Of a DNA stretch of 64,000 bases, positions 23,787-32,548 are shown piece after piece. The DNA comes from Bacteroidota bacterium (lineage in GTDB: Bacteria; Bacteroidota; Bacteroidia; NS11-12g; UBA955): contig JAMLHC010000006.1 of the NCBI GenBank assembly GCA_023957335.1, positions 1 through 64,000 of the forward strand, written 5' to 3'. Position 1 is the first letter of the stretch; every line of letters starts with the position of its first letter. The notes below the pieces were generated by a model. The model saw only the letters and a list, made by a program, of their open reading frames with translations, had not been told where the DNA came from and searched no databases. The position numbers and the translations under genes are program-made.

Positions 23787-26417
23787 ATGAAAAAACTATT
23801 ATTATTACTCAGCCTGGCAATACTGATTGTTTCTGACATAATCTCTAAGCCGGTAGATGCCATCACTGCCAAAAACGTAGGACAGTCATTTTTGTCTTCG
23901 TTAAACATGTTGCAAATCAGAAGAAGTGAGGTAAATCTTAAATTAGTATATACATCCACTTCCACATCAAGCAGCAGTTATGCATCGTCTGTACCAACGA
24001 ATTACTACTATGTATTCAACAATTCCGAGCAAGGTTTTATTATCATTTCGGCAGATGACAATGTAATCCCTATTTTGGGCTATTCAACAGAAGGCACATT
24101 TGATCCGAACAACATACCTTCAAGTGTTCAAAAATGGTTTGAGGGTTACAAAAGTCAAATACGCGAAGCCATTGACAATAATATTGCTGCCACAACAGAA
24201 ATTAAGGCACAATGGGCTGCATACTCAAATGGCACTCAGTCAAATCCACCTACAGCGCCAACAGCAGCAGTTGCTCCAATGCTACAAACCAAATGGAATC
24301 AATCTCCTTATGTAAACGAATTATGTCCTTATGATAATCAAAATGCAGAAAGAACAGTTACCGGTTGCGTAGCAACAGCAATGGCACAAATAATGAAATT
24401 CTGGAATCAACCTGCCACCGGTTCAGGTTTCCATTCATATAATCACAGCAAATACGGCACACTATCCGCAAACTTTGGCAGCACAACTTATCAATATGGT
24501 TCTATGCCCAATACAGTCAATAGTGCGAATAGTGCAGTATCAACCCTGATGTACCATTGCGGGATAAGCGTAGATATGAACTATGATATTGGTGCTAATG
24601 GCGGAAGCGGTGCTTATGTTATCTCATCAGAAAGCCCTGTAACACATTGCTCCGAATATGCCTTTAAAACATATTTTGGATACAAGAGTACTTTATCAGG
24701 CAAAGCACGAAAAAATTATTCAGAATCTCAATGGATAAGTATGTTAAAATCTGAGCTTGATGCAGGCAGACCTGTGTTATATGCAGGATTTGGTAGTGGA
24801 GGCGGACATTGTTTTGTGTGTGACGGATATGACAATAACAGTTATTTTCATTTTAACTGGGGCTGGGGCGGTGCTTATGATGGTTATTTCGCCATTAATG
24901 CTTTAAATCCTTCAGGTGTAGGAACAGGAGGCGGGTCTGGCGGATTCAACAGCGGACACCAAGCTATTTTTAATTTAGAACCCACAAACACCGGTGGTGG
25001 TGGTGGCGGTGGTGGCAATGCCAATATTGACATGCAAATGTATTCGTCTATTTCTTTGTCAGCCAACCCAATTTGGTTCACATCTGCTTTCAGTTCTTCA
25101 TTTAAAGTAGCCAATTACGGACCCGATAATTTTAGCGGAGAAATTGGTGCTGCCGTGTTTGATGAGAACTATAACTTTGTTGATTTTATGGATAAAAAGA
25201 CAATTGGAATTAACAGTGGTTACTATGATGATTTTTCATTTAATAATCCCGGCTCACCAAAATATGTTCCGGGCACTTATTATTTAGCCGTATTCTACAA
25301 ACAAGGTAATTCTGACTGGACTATTGTAAAAGACGGCTCATATTCAAACCTCAAACAATTCACGGTTGAGTATTCCACAGACATTGAGGTATATTCAAAT
25401 TTTACAATAACCGGAAACAAACTTGTACAAAAACAATCTGCTTCTGTTAATGTTGACATTATAAACTCCGGTAGTTCAAACTTTATTGGAAGTTACAGGC
25501 TTGATTTATCTAACTTAGATGGCACTACTGCTCAATCAATTCAAATAATCAACGAAACGAATGGTTTGCAGCCTAACTACCATTATACAAATGGGCTTGA
25601 TTTTAACGGAACTATTACGGTTGCTCCCGGTACATACCTTCTATCTGTTGCTTACAAAGCAAACAATTCAAGCAGCTGGTATTATGCCGGTAGCAGTAAT
25701 TTTAAGAATCCAATTTATGTCATTGTCGAAGAAGCCCCACCCAGCCCGGACATGTATGAAAATAATAACACCAAGGACAATGCGTATAATTTCAATCTTT
25801 CTTTCAACGGAGAAACCGCTAAAGTCTTGACTACCGGTTCTAACGTACACATTGGTACAGACAATGATTACTATAAGTTTAACTTACCTGCAGGAGGCGA
25901 CTATACAGTAACTGCACGTGTCCACGACCTTAACAATAGCGGAAATGGGAACACTTATAGCGTTGATGTATTATTTTCTTTGTCCAAAGATGGCATGTTT
26001 TGGTCTGATACTTATGATGATATTATGAGTAGTGGAGTTGTAACTAATGGAGGCAGCACATTTTATATTCGCGTAGCACCTTATTTTACGGGATCAATTG
26101 GCACATATCTTTTAGACATTACTGTAAATAAAGGGAACAACTCAGGAGTGAGCACTCCTAAAGAAACTTTGGAACAGGTATCAATCTACCCCAACCCTGC
26201 ACAAAATTTCTTACACGTTGATTTGACCCAATCTGCAGAGCATATCAATCAAATCAGAATTCTCAATTCAATGGGGCAAATGATTGCTATGCAAAATATT
26301 AGCAATAATGAGTCTTTCATCACAATACCTTTAGAACAGTATGCAAACGGTATATATTTTGTTCAGCTATTTTCTGAAACAGGAATATCAACTAAGAAAA
26401 TTATAATCAACAAATGA
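23787..26417 (+). CDS. C10 (streptopain-like) cysteine protease with T9SS sorting domain, copy 2
   Basis: 876 residues, paralogous along its whole length to the gene at 15505. Signal peptide, Spi-type propeptide (NNSEQGFIIISADDNVIPILGYS), then the catalytic domain with Cys194 in TGCVATAMAQ, His341 in GGGHCFVCDGYD, and HFNWGWGGAYDGYF. An eight-glycine linker (codons at 24993-25016) follows the protease domain and is absent from copy 1. The remaining Ig-like and PPC-like segments match copy 1. The C-terminus (SIYPNPAQNFLHV...NGIYFVQLFS) is a type A T9SS signal. Its stop overlaps the start of the next lipoprotein gene (ATGA), suggesting cotranslation. Confidence 0.92.
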   Translation: MKKLLLLLSLAILIVSDIISKPVDAITAKNVGQSFLSSLNMLQIRRSEVNLKLVYTSTSTSSSSYASSVPTNYYYVFNNSEQGFIIISADDNVIPILGYSTEGTFDPNNIPSSVQKWFEGYKSQIREAIDNNIAATTEIKAQWAAYSNGTQSNPPTAPTAAVAPMLQTKWNQSPYVNELCPYDNQNAERTVTGCVATAMAQIMKFWNQPATGSGFHSYNHSKYGTLSANFGSTTYQYGSMPNTVNSANSAVSTLMYHCGISVDMNYDIGANGGSGAYVISSESPVTHCSEYAFKTYFGYKSTLSGKARKNYSESQWISMLKSELDAGRPVLYAGFGSGGGHCFVCDGYDNNSYFHFNWGWGGAYDGYFAINALNPSGVGTGGGSGGFNSGHQAIFNLEPTNTGGGGGGGGNANIDMQMYSSISLSANPIWFTSAFSSSFKVANYGPDNFSGEIGAAVFDENYNFVDFMDKKTIGINSGYYDDFSFNNPGSPKYVPGTYYLAVFYKQGNSDWTIVKDGSYSNLKQFTVEYSTDIEVYSNFTITGNKLVQKQSASVNVDIINSGSSNFIGSYRLDLSNLDGTTAQSIQIINETNGLQPNYHYTNGLDFNGTITVAPGTYLLSVAYKANNSSSWYYAGSSNFKNPIYVIVEEAPPSPDMYENNNTKDNAYNFNLSFNGETAKVLTTGSNVHIGTDNDYYKFNLPAGGDYTVTARVHDLNNSGNGNTYSVDVLFSLSKDGMFWSDTYDDIMSSGVVTNGGSTFYIRVAPYFTGSIGTYLLDITVNKGNNSGVSTPKETLEQVSIYPNPAQNFLHVDLTQSAEHINQIRILNSMGQMIAMQNISNNESFITIPLEQYANGIYFVQLFSETGISTKKIIINK

Positions 26418-26935
26418 GAATCATTGCCCTAATCCTTATCTCAGCGCTCACCATGTCAATGAGTTGTAAAACAAGAAAAAAAGCAACAAAAGACCCTGAA
26501 TCCACTGCCACATTGTTTACACCTCAGTTCACGCCCGGACCACCTGCTTTTATCTATAAAACAAAAAAAGATTATGGAAATATGGTTCCGGTGTTGATGA
26601 ACGATGACAAAACAGAGATTGTTTCATATCCGCATCCAACCGATTTATATCCGGCTGATATGTTGCTCCTCCCTACCCCGCTCAACAATGGATATATCCT
26701 TGACAACAAAGGGATTAATAAAAATGTTGCATTTCTAAATATTACATATCAAGAATATGCAAAACTGACCGAGCCTCCTACCTTAGAAGAAATGAAAGGG
26801 ATGCTTTTAGATATCAATCCTTTGACCGAACTTTGCGACTGCGGAAATAAAAATGCGTTTGACAACATCGAAAAACAACTCAATGAGTTGATAGATGCCA
26901 AACAACTTCGCACCAAATGTAAAGTCATAAAATAA
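26414..26935 (+). CDS. Predicted lipoprotein coupled to protease 2
   Basis: 173 residues with a short signal peptide and lipidation site at Cys18 (MSMSC followed by KTRKKATKD). The mature protein is proline-rich at first (FTPQFTPGPPAFIY), then has a LCDCGN cysteine pair near residue 140. No family recognised. It overlaps the protease gene by 4 bases (ATGA), so it may be its partner, for example a periplasmic chaperone or anchor; that is inference from position. The next gene follows after 1 base but is of housekeeping type. Confidence 0.75.
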   Translation: MRIIALILISALTMSMSCKTRKKATKDPESTATLFTPQFTPGPPAFIYKTKKDYGNMVPVLMNDDKTEIVSYPHPTDLYPADMLLLPTPLNNGYILDNKGINKNVAFLNITYQEYAKLTEPPTLEEMKGMLLDINPLTELCDCGNKNAFDNIEKQLNELIDAKQLRTKCKVIK

Positions 26936-26936
26936 A

Positions 26937-27386
26937 ATGAGTATATCCGAAAATATTAACAAACAAGTCATAGACGCCATGAAGGCTCGCAACGAAGACA
27001 GATTGCGGGCTTTGAGAGGAATCAAAGCAGCCTTCCTTTTGGCTGCAACAGAATCAGGTAATAGAGAAGTTACAGACGAAGTAGCTGTTAAGACCATACA
27101 AAAACTGGCAAAACAGCGCAAAGACAGTATTGAGATTTTTTCACAACAAAACCGTCAAGATTTAGTTGAGAAAGAATCAGCAGAACTGAAAGTATTGGAA
27201 GAATTTCTACCCAAACCCTTGTCAGATGAGGAAATTATTCAAATTCTCAAAAACATTATCACCGAAACCGGGGCTATGGGCATGAAGGATTTAGGTAAAA
27301 TCATGCCACTTGCAATGAACAAAACCGCAGGCAAAGCCGATGGTTCTAAGATTTCAAACTTATTGAAACAACTTCTTACTGCTTAA
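26937..27386 (+). CDS. GatB/YqeY domain protein
   Basis: 149 residues, full length for the YqeY family, a stand-alone homologue of the tRNA-binding tail domain of GatB. Typical features: helical N-terminus with MKARNEDRLRALRGIKAA, a KQRKDSIEIF segment, LEEFLPKPLSDEEI, then GMKDLGKIMPLAM and KADGSKISNLL near the end. Its exact role is not settled; it is thought to touch tRNA metabolism. Immediately upstream (8 bases) of gatB, which fits the shared domain and suggests an operon. Confidence 0.9.
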   Translation: MSISENINKQVIDAMKARNEDRLRALRGIKAAFLLAATESGNREVTDEVAVKTIQKLAKQRKDSIEIFSQQNRQDLVEKESAELKVLEEFLPKPLSDEEIIQILKNIITETGAMGMKDLGKIMPLAMNKTAGKADGSKISNLLKQLLTA

Positions 27387-27394
27387 AATCGAAG

Positions 27395-28831
27395 ATGAAG
27401 TATAAGGCAGTCATTGGACTTGAAATCCACGTTCAGTTACAAACAAAAACAAAAGCATTTTGCGGTGATGCCAACCTTTATGGAGAGTCACCCAACACAC
27501 TTGTCAGCCCTGTGAGTTTGGGACATCCGGGCACTTTGCCCATGCACAATATTAAGGCAGTTGAAAATGCAACCAAGCTCGGACTTGCCCTGAATTGTAA
27601 TATCACCCGCATTAACCAATATGCACGCAAGAACTATTTCTATGCCGACCTCCCCAAAGGCTATCAAATAACACAAGACAAGACACCTCTTTGTACCGGA
27701 GGATTTGTAGAAATTATAGACGCTGAGGGCAATCCCAAAAAGATTCATCTGACACGTATTCACATGGAAGAAGATACGGGAAAAAGTATGCATGACCAAG
27801 ACCTCTATGATACCCTTGTGGACTACAACCGCGCAGGAGTTCCATTGGTTGAAATTGTGTCTGAGCCCGAAGTAGCAAGCGGAGATGAAGCGTATCAATA
27901 CCTGGCAGAAATCCGTAGATTAGTGCGATACTTAGATGTTTGTGATGGCAATATGGAAGAAGGAAGTATGCGTTGTGATGCCAACGTTTCTGTGATGCTT
28001 GCAGACAGCAAAGTGTATGGAACCAAAGTAGAAGTTAAGAATATGAACTCCATGACAAACGTGAAAAGAGCCATCGAGTTTGAGATTCAACGTCAGATTG
28101 AGTGTCTGGAGAAAGGCGAAACAGTGGTTTCTGAAACACGCTCTTTCAATGCTGCCAAAGGAAATACTATTTCAATGCGTTCAAAAGAAAGTGCTCAGGA
28201 TTATCGTTATTTTCCGGAACCAGACCTACCTCCTTTTATAGTTACAGATGAGTTTTTAGCAAAAATCAAATCCGATTTGCCCGAGTTGCCGAAGGTTTTG
28301 TATCAAAGACTTCAAACCGATTATAAACTTTCACCCTATGATGCAGGAGTGATTACAGAAGACAAGGCAACAGCAGAATATTATCTCGCGCTGGTTCAGT
28401 CTTGCGCTAACTTTAAAGCTGCTGCAAATTGGCTGTTAGGTCCTGTAAAATCATGGATGAACGAAAATGCAAAATCTATTCATGACTTTCCGGTATCAAC
28501 ACTACGATTGGCTGAATTAATTGCTTTGGTGGACAATAATATGGTTAGCCACACTGCGGCATCAGGTCAAATTTTTGCAGAGTTAATAAATAATCCGAAT
28601 CTTCATCCGCAAGATATTGCCAAGAATATGAACCTGATTCAAACTTCTGATAGCGGAGTGCTGGAAGGTTTTATACACGAAGTTCTTGCCAAATATCCCG
28701 ATAAAGTGGAAGAATACAAAACCGGCAAAAAGGGGCTTATGGGCTTGTTTGTTGGCGAAGTAATGAAGCTGTCCAAAGGCTCTGCCGACCCTAAGAAAGT
28801 GAATGAGTTGCTAAGAAAATATTTAGACTAA
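27395..28831 (+). CDS. gatB: Aspartyl/glutamyl-tRNA(Asn/Gln) amidotransferase subunit B
   Basis: 478 residues, complete. Starts with the typical KYKAVIGLEIHVQLQTKTKAFC and has PVSLGHPGTLP, ADLPKGYQITQ, LTRIHMEEDTGKS, DYNRAGVPLVEIVSEP, EEGSMRCDANVS, EVKNMNS and DYRYFPEPDLPP in order, then a helical and YqeY-like tail. GatB with GatA and GatC converts Glu-tRNA(Gln) or Asp-tRNA(Asn) to the amide form in the cytoplasm; GatB binds the misacylated tRNA and does the kinase/transamidase step. gatA and gatC are not in this window. Confidence 0.97.
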   Translation: MKYKAVIGLEIHVQLQTKTKAFCGDANLYGESPNTLVSPVSLGHPGTLPMHNIKAVENATKLGLALNCNITRINQYARKNYFYADLPKGYQITQDKTPLCTGGFVEIIDAEGNPKKIHLTRIHMEEDTGKSMHDQDLYDTLVDYNRAGVPLVEIVSEPEVASGDEAYQYLAEIRRLVRYLDVCDGNMEEGSMRCDANVSVMLADSKVYGTKVEVKNMNSMTNVKRAIEFEIQRQIECLEKGETVVSETRSFNAAKGNTISMRSKESAQDYRYFPEPDLPPFIVTDEFLAKIKSDLPELPKVLYQRLQTDYKLSPYDAGVITEDKATAEYYLALVQSCANFKAAANWLLGPVKSWMNENAKSIHDFPVSTLRLAELIALVDNNMVSHTAASGQIFAELINNPNLHPQDIAKNMNLIQTSDSGVLEGFIHEVLAKYPDKVEEYKTGKKGLMGLFVGEVMKLSKGSADPKKVNELLRKYLD

Positions 28832-28841
28832 TTTCTTATTT

Positions 28842-30482
28842 TTAGACTTGAATCACTCCCACATTAAATTTTTCAACGGGAGCGTGATTAGCAGCAGCAA
28901 TACCTTCTGAAATAATTGTTCGAGTTTCAATCGGGTCAATCACACCATCCACCCAAAGACGAGCAGCTGCATAATAAGGTGATAATTGCTTATTATATCT
29001 GCTTACAATCTTATCCAATAAGGCTTTCTCATCTTCTGCACTCATCTCTTGACCTTTAGCTTTGTGTGCGGTTTTTTCTATTTGCAAAAGCACTTTTGCG
29101 GCTTGTTCTCCACCCATCACAGCAATCCTTGCAGAGGGCCACGCATAAATCAATCTTGGGTCATAAGCTTTTCCGCACATGGCATAATTGCCTGCACCAT
29201 AACTGTTTCCAATGATGATTGTAAACTTGGGAACTTTACTATTGCTCATTGCATTTACCATTTTTGCTCCATCCTTAATAATACCGCCATGTTCAGACTT
29301 TGAACCTACCATAAACCCGGTAACATCTTGAAGAAAAACGAGCGGAATTTTCTTTTGATTACAATTCAAAATAAAACGTGCAGCTTTATCAGCCGAGTCA
29401 GAATAAATTACACCTCCAAATTGCATTTCACCTTTTTTGGTTTTGACCAATTGACGGTTATTGGCAACAATGCCTACAGCCCAACCGTCAATCCTACCAT
29501 AACCGCAAATAATTGTTTTGCCGAAACCTTCTTTGTATTGCTCAAACTCACTATTGTCCACCAATCGTTTGATAACTTCCTTAGTGTCATAAGGCTTGGA
29601 GTTGTCAGCAGGTTTAATTCCAAATATTTCTTTGGGATTTAGTTTAGGTTCTGACGGCTTAACACGGTCAAACCCTGCTGTTTCCTGTGCTCCTATTTTA
29701 TCAATAAGGAATTTTATTCTGTCAAGACAACTTTTGTCATCCGGAAAACGGTCATCAATGACCCCTGAGATTTCGGTTTGCGAAACAGAGCCACCTAGTG
29801 TTTCATTGTCAATATCCTCTCCTATTGCTGCTTTTACCAAATAGCTTCCTGCCAGAAAAATAGAACCGGTTTTGTCCACAATCAAGGCTTCATCGCTCAT
29901 AATGGGTAAATATGCACCGCCTGCGACACAACTTCCCATCACTGCAGCAATCTGAATTATACCTTGACTGCTCATAATGGCATTGTTTCTGAAAATCCGC
30001 CCAAAATGTTCTTTATCGGGGAAAATCTCATCTTGCATAGGAAGAAAAACCCCTGCACTGTCAACCAAATAAATAATAGGCAGACGGTTTTCCATCGCAA
30101 TTTCTTGTGCTCTCAGGTTTTTTTTACCCGTGATTGGGAACCATGCTCCTGCTTTTACTGTAGCATCATTAGCCACAATTACACATTGTCTTCCTTTGAC
30201 ATAGCCTAAACCCGCCACCACTCCTCCACTCTGACAACCTCCGTATTCGGGATACATATCATCGCCTGCAAACGCCCCAATTTCAACCCAAGGCGTGTTA
30301 TCATCTCTAAGGTATTCAATTCTTTCTCTACAAAGCATTTTACCTTTTTCGTGTTGTTTTGCAGCAGATTTTTCACCCCCGCCTTTGGCTACTTGTCTAA
30401 ATTTATATTTTAACTCATCCACCAACAAGCGCATTGCATCTTCGTTCTTATTGAATTCTAATTCGTTTTCACTTATTGCCAT
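28842..30482 (-). CDS. Acyl-CoA carboxylase beta (carboxyltransferase) subunit, methylcrotonyl-CoA type
   Basis: 546 residues with both carboxyltransferase halves: the N-terminal half has GGVVAGLGYVKGRQC, VDSAGVFLPMQDEIFPD, HFGRIFRNNAIMS and VMGSCVAGGAYLP; the C-terminal half has DVTGFMVG, GNSYGAGNYAMCG and WPSARIAVMGGEQAA. These spellings are closest to the methylcrotonyl-CoA carboxylase beta subunit (leucine breakdown), but propionyl- or geranyl-CoA use cannot be excluded. The biotin-carrying alpha subunit is not adjacent. A TAATTTTG element (30495-30488, minus strand) lies 5 bases before the ATG, suggesting a leaderless transcript. Divergent from the methyltransferase gene at 30550. Confidence 0.93.
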   Translation of the reverse strand: MAISENELEFNKNEDAMRLLVDELKYKFRQVAKGGGEKSAAKQHEKGKMLCRERIEYLRDDNTPWVEIGAFAGDDMYPEYGGCQSGGVVAGLGYVKGRQCVIVANDATVKAGAWFPITGKKNLRAQEIAMENRLPIIYLVDSAGVFLPMQDEIFPDKEHFGRIFRNNAIMSSQGIIQIAAVMGSCVAGGAYLPIMSDEALIVDKTGSIFLAGSYLVKAAIGEDIDNETLGGSVSQTEISGVIDDRFPDDKSCLDRIKFLIDKIGAQETAGFDRVKPSEPKLNPKEIFGIKPADNSKPYDTKEVIKRLVDNSEFEQYKEGFGKTIICGYGRIDGWAVGIVANNRQLVKTKKGEMQFGGVIYSDSADKAARFILNCNQKKIPLVFLQDVTGFMVGSKSEHGGIIKDGAKMVNAMSNSKVPKFTIIIGNSYGAGNYAMCGKAYDPRLIYAWPSARIAVMGGEQAAKVLLQIEKTAHKAKGQEMSAEDEKALLDKIVSRYNKQLSPYYAAARLWVDGVIDPIETRTIISEGIAAANHAPVEKFNVGVIQV

Positions 30483-30487
30483 GCGGA

Positions 30488-30495
30488 CAAAATTA
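30488..30495 (-). promoter_or_regulatory. Putative -7 element (TAATTTTG) of the carboxylase gene
   Basis: Exact TAnnTTTG match on the minus strand, 5 bases before the start codon at 30482. Confidence 0.4.
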
Positions 30496-30528
30496 GTTCA
30501 AACCCTACATAAATGAAAAGTTAAATCT

Positions 30529-30536
30529 TATTTTTG
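30529..30536 (+). promoter_or_regulatory. Putative -7 element (TATTTTTG) of the methyltransferase-PAP2-ZIP operon
   Basis: Exact TAnnTTTG match 13 bases before the ATG at 30550; back to back with the carboxylase element on the other strand. Confidence 0.45.
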
Positions 30537-30549
30537 CGCAGCGAAAAAT

Positions 30550-31278
30550 ATGACTTGGTTTAAACATTGGTTCGGCTCTGAGTTTTATGACAGGTTGTAT
30601 GACAACCGAAACGATGAAGAGGCTGTGGATTTTATTCACAAAGTATTTCGTAATCTACCTGAGGTTCACAACCCAAGCATATTAGACTTGTGTTGTGGCA
30701 ACGGACGGCACGCCATAGCCATGTCGGAATATGGCAGTGTGACGGGGGTAGATCTCAATTCTGAACAGATTGCCAAAGCCCAAGCCAGAAATATTGATAA
30801 TGCTGTGTTTTCAGTGCATGATATGCGTGAAATTGTGCATGCAAATCATTTTGATTTTGTATTTAATTTGTTTTCAAGTTTTGCATATTTTGAGGATTCT
30901 TCGGAAGATTTAAAAGTGCTGCAAAGTGTGTATGCTGACCTAAAAGCAAACGGAATCTTTGTGCATGATTTCTTAAATGCCGACTATGTACTCCCTCGTC
31001 TCAAACATTCAGAATACAAAAAGGATGGCGACCTCGCTTTTGACATTATACGAGAATACACAAACAAGAAAATTATAAAAAGAATAAAAGTTACTCAAGA
31101 CAACCGTATTCAAGGTATTTTCGAAGAAAAATTGACCGCTTATGTACCTGATGAGATACTTGCAATGCACCATAAAGCCGGTTTGCAACCTTATCAAGTT
31201 TGGGGTAACTACAAACTTGCCGACTTTGACAAAGACAACTCTCCCAGAATTATTATACTTTCTAAAAAGAACGGATAA
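30550..31278 (+). CDS. SAM-dependent methyltransferase
   Basis: 242 residues with Rossmann methyltransferase motifs: ILDLCCGNGRHAIAMSEYG (motif I), VTGVDLNSEQIAKAQ (motif II) and FDFVFNLFSSFAYF (motif IV). The C-terminal part (about 150-235) is a mixed beta region as in class I methyltransferases of the type 11/25 groups. Substrate unknown. First gene of a tight three-gene unit with PAP2 phosphatase (next codon) and ZIP transporter (17-base overlap). Confidence 0.88.
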   Translation: MTWFKHWFGSEFYDRLYDNRNDEEAVDFIHKVFRNLPEVHNPSILDLCCGNGRHAIAMSEYGSVTGVDLNSEQIAKAQARNIDNAVFSVHDMREIVHANHFDFVFNLFSSFAYFEDSSEDLKVLQSVYADLKANGIFVHDFLNADYVLPRLKHSEYKKDGDLAFDIIREYTNKKIIKRIKVTQDNRIQGIFEEKLTAYVPDEILAMHHKAGLQPYQVWGNYKLADFDKDNSPRIIILSKKNG

Positions 31279-31863
31279 ATGTTTGAATTTTTAAATGAAG
31301 TAGATAGAGTCTTGTTTGAGTTTTTTAACGGCAAACTACACAATGCATTTTTGGATTGGCTAATGCCGATTATCACTAATGCCAAGACTTGGATACCCTT
31401 GTACATAGGGCTATTGGTTTATATGATATATCGTTACAAGAAACTTTTCTTTATTCCTTTTATAGGAGTATTGCTCAGTTTTGGATTATCAGACTCTATA
31501 TCAGCCAAAGTATTTAAACCAATGTTTGAACGTACACGTCCATGCAACGAAACAACCGTAAAGTCAAGGGTTGTAGGTGTTGAGTGTAGAAACAGTTTTG
31601 GTTTCCCATCTTCACATGCTTCTAATCACTTTGCCATAGCCGTTTTCATGACGGTTTTAATAGGTACAAGAAAAAGAATCGGGCTTGGATTTTGGATGAT
31701 TTGGGCAGGTCTTATCTCATATTCAAGGGTTTATGTAGGTGTGCACTACCCTTTTGACATCTTGGGCGGAGCCGTTCTTGGAATATTGATAGGATTGGTA
31801 TGTGCGCTGATTATTAATAAAATCTTAAAGAAAGTTCAATCTCAAAATGCCGTCTCTATTTAA
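31279..31863 (+). CDS. PAP2-family membrane phosphatase
   Basis: 194 residues, several membrane helices. The three-part phosphatase signature is present: K-x4-ERTRP (KPMFERTRP), PSSHAS in place of the common PSGH, and SRVYVGVHYPFDILGG carrying the catalytic Arg and His and the final Asp. Likely dephosphorylates a lipid phosphate such as undecaprenyl pyrophosphate or phosphatidic acid at the outer face of the inner membrane. It starts directly after the stop of the methyltransferase gene and overlaps the ZIP gene. Confidence 0.92.
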   Translation: MFEFLNEVDRVLFEFFNGKLHNAFLDWLMPIITNAKTWIPLYIGLLVYMIYRYKKLFFIPFIGVLLSFGLSDSISAKVFKPMFERTRPCNETTVKSRVVGVECRNSFGFPSSHASNHFAIAVFMTVLIGTRKRIGLGFWMIWAGLISYSRVYVGVHYPFDILGGAVLGILIGLVCALIINKILKKVQSQNAVSI

Positions 31864-32548
31864 TATAGCCATATTATTTATTTTCCCATTAATAGGAGGA
31901 CTTCTTGCACTCTATTCAAAACAAGAGTGGAAGAACACCATCAAATTATTTTTGGCTTTCAGCGGTGCATTTCTGTTTGCAATTACTTTCTTGAATTTTA
32001 TTCCGGAAGCGTACCATCATGTTGAAAATGCCGGAATTTGGGTTTTGGCAGGATTTTTCTTTCAGATTTTTATAGAGCAGTTTACGAAGGGAATTGAACA
32101 CGGACACAGCCATTTGCATGACATAAAGAACATTGCACCTATTTTTATTGGATTAGGTTTACATGCATTTTTGGAAGGTATTCCTGTAGGCTCTCAAAAT
32201 TCCGGGATTACTAATGGGCTTTTGTATGGAGTAGCATTACACGAAATGCCGGCTGCCTTTGTATTAGCCATCAGTATAAAGGCGCTTATGCCTGACAAGA
32301 ATATTTTACCATACATCCTAATCTACGCTTTATTTTGCCCTGCAGGAGCTACACTCGGTTACTATGTAGAACATATAGAGCATGGAGATAAGATTTTTAT
32401 GATTTTGTTGGCTTTTGTTTCGGGTACATTCCTTCATATTAGTACCACCATTCTTTTTGAAAATTCAGAAGAACACAAAATCAGCAAACGCAAACTAACT
32501 GCTGTTGTGATTGGAACAGGTTTGGCAATCCTGACTACGCTGATTTAA
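31847..32548 (+). CDS. ZIP-family metal transporter
   Basis: 233 residues with about eight membrane helices. A His-rich loop HGHSHLHD follows helix 3, and the binuclear metal-site helices are recognisable as GLGLHAFLEGIPVG (helix 4) and VALHEMPAAFVL (helix 5). ZIP proteins bring divalent metals such as Zn, Fe or Mn into the cytoplasm. Overlaps the PAP2 gene by 17 bases; its 3' end also overlaps the convergent NorB-like gene by 14 bases. Confidence 0.92.
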   Translation: MPSLFNIAILFIFPLIGGLLALYSKQEWKNTIKLFLAFSGAFLFAITFLNFIPEAYHHVENAGIWVLAGFFFQIFIEQFTKGIEHGHSHLHDIKNIAPIFIGLGLHAFLEGIPVGSQNSGITNGLLYGVALHEMPAAFVLAISIKALMPDKNILPYILIYALFCPAGATLGYYVEHIEHGDKIFMILLAFVSGTFLHISTTILFENSEEHKISKRKLTAVVIGTGLAILTTLI

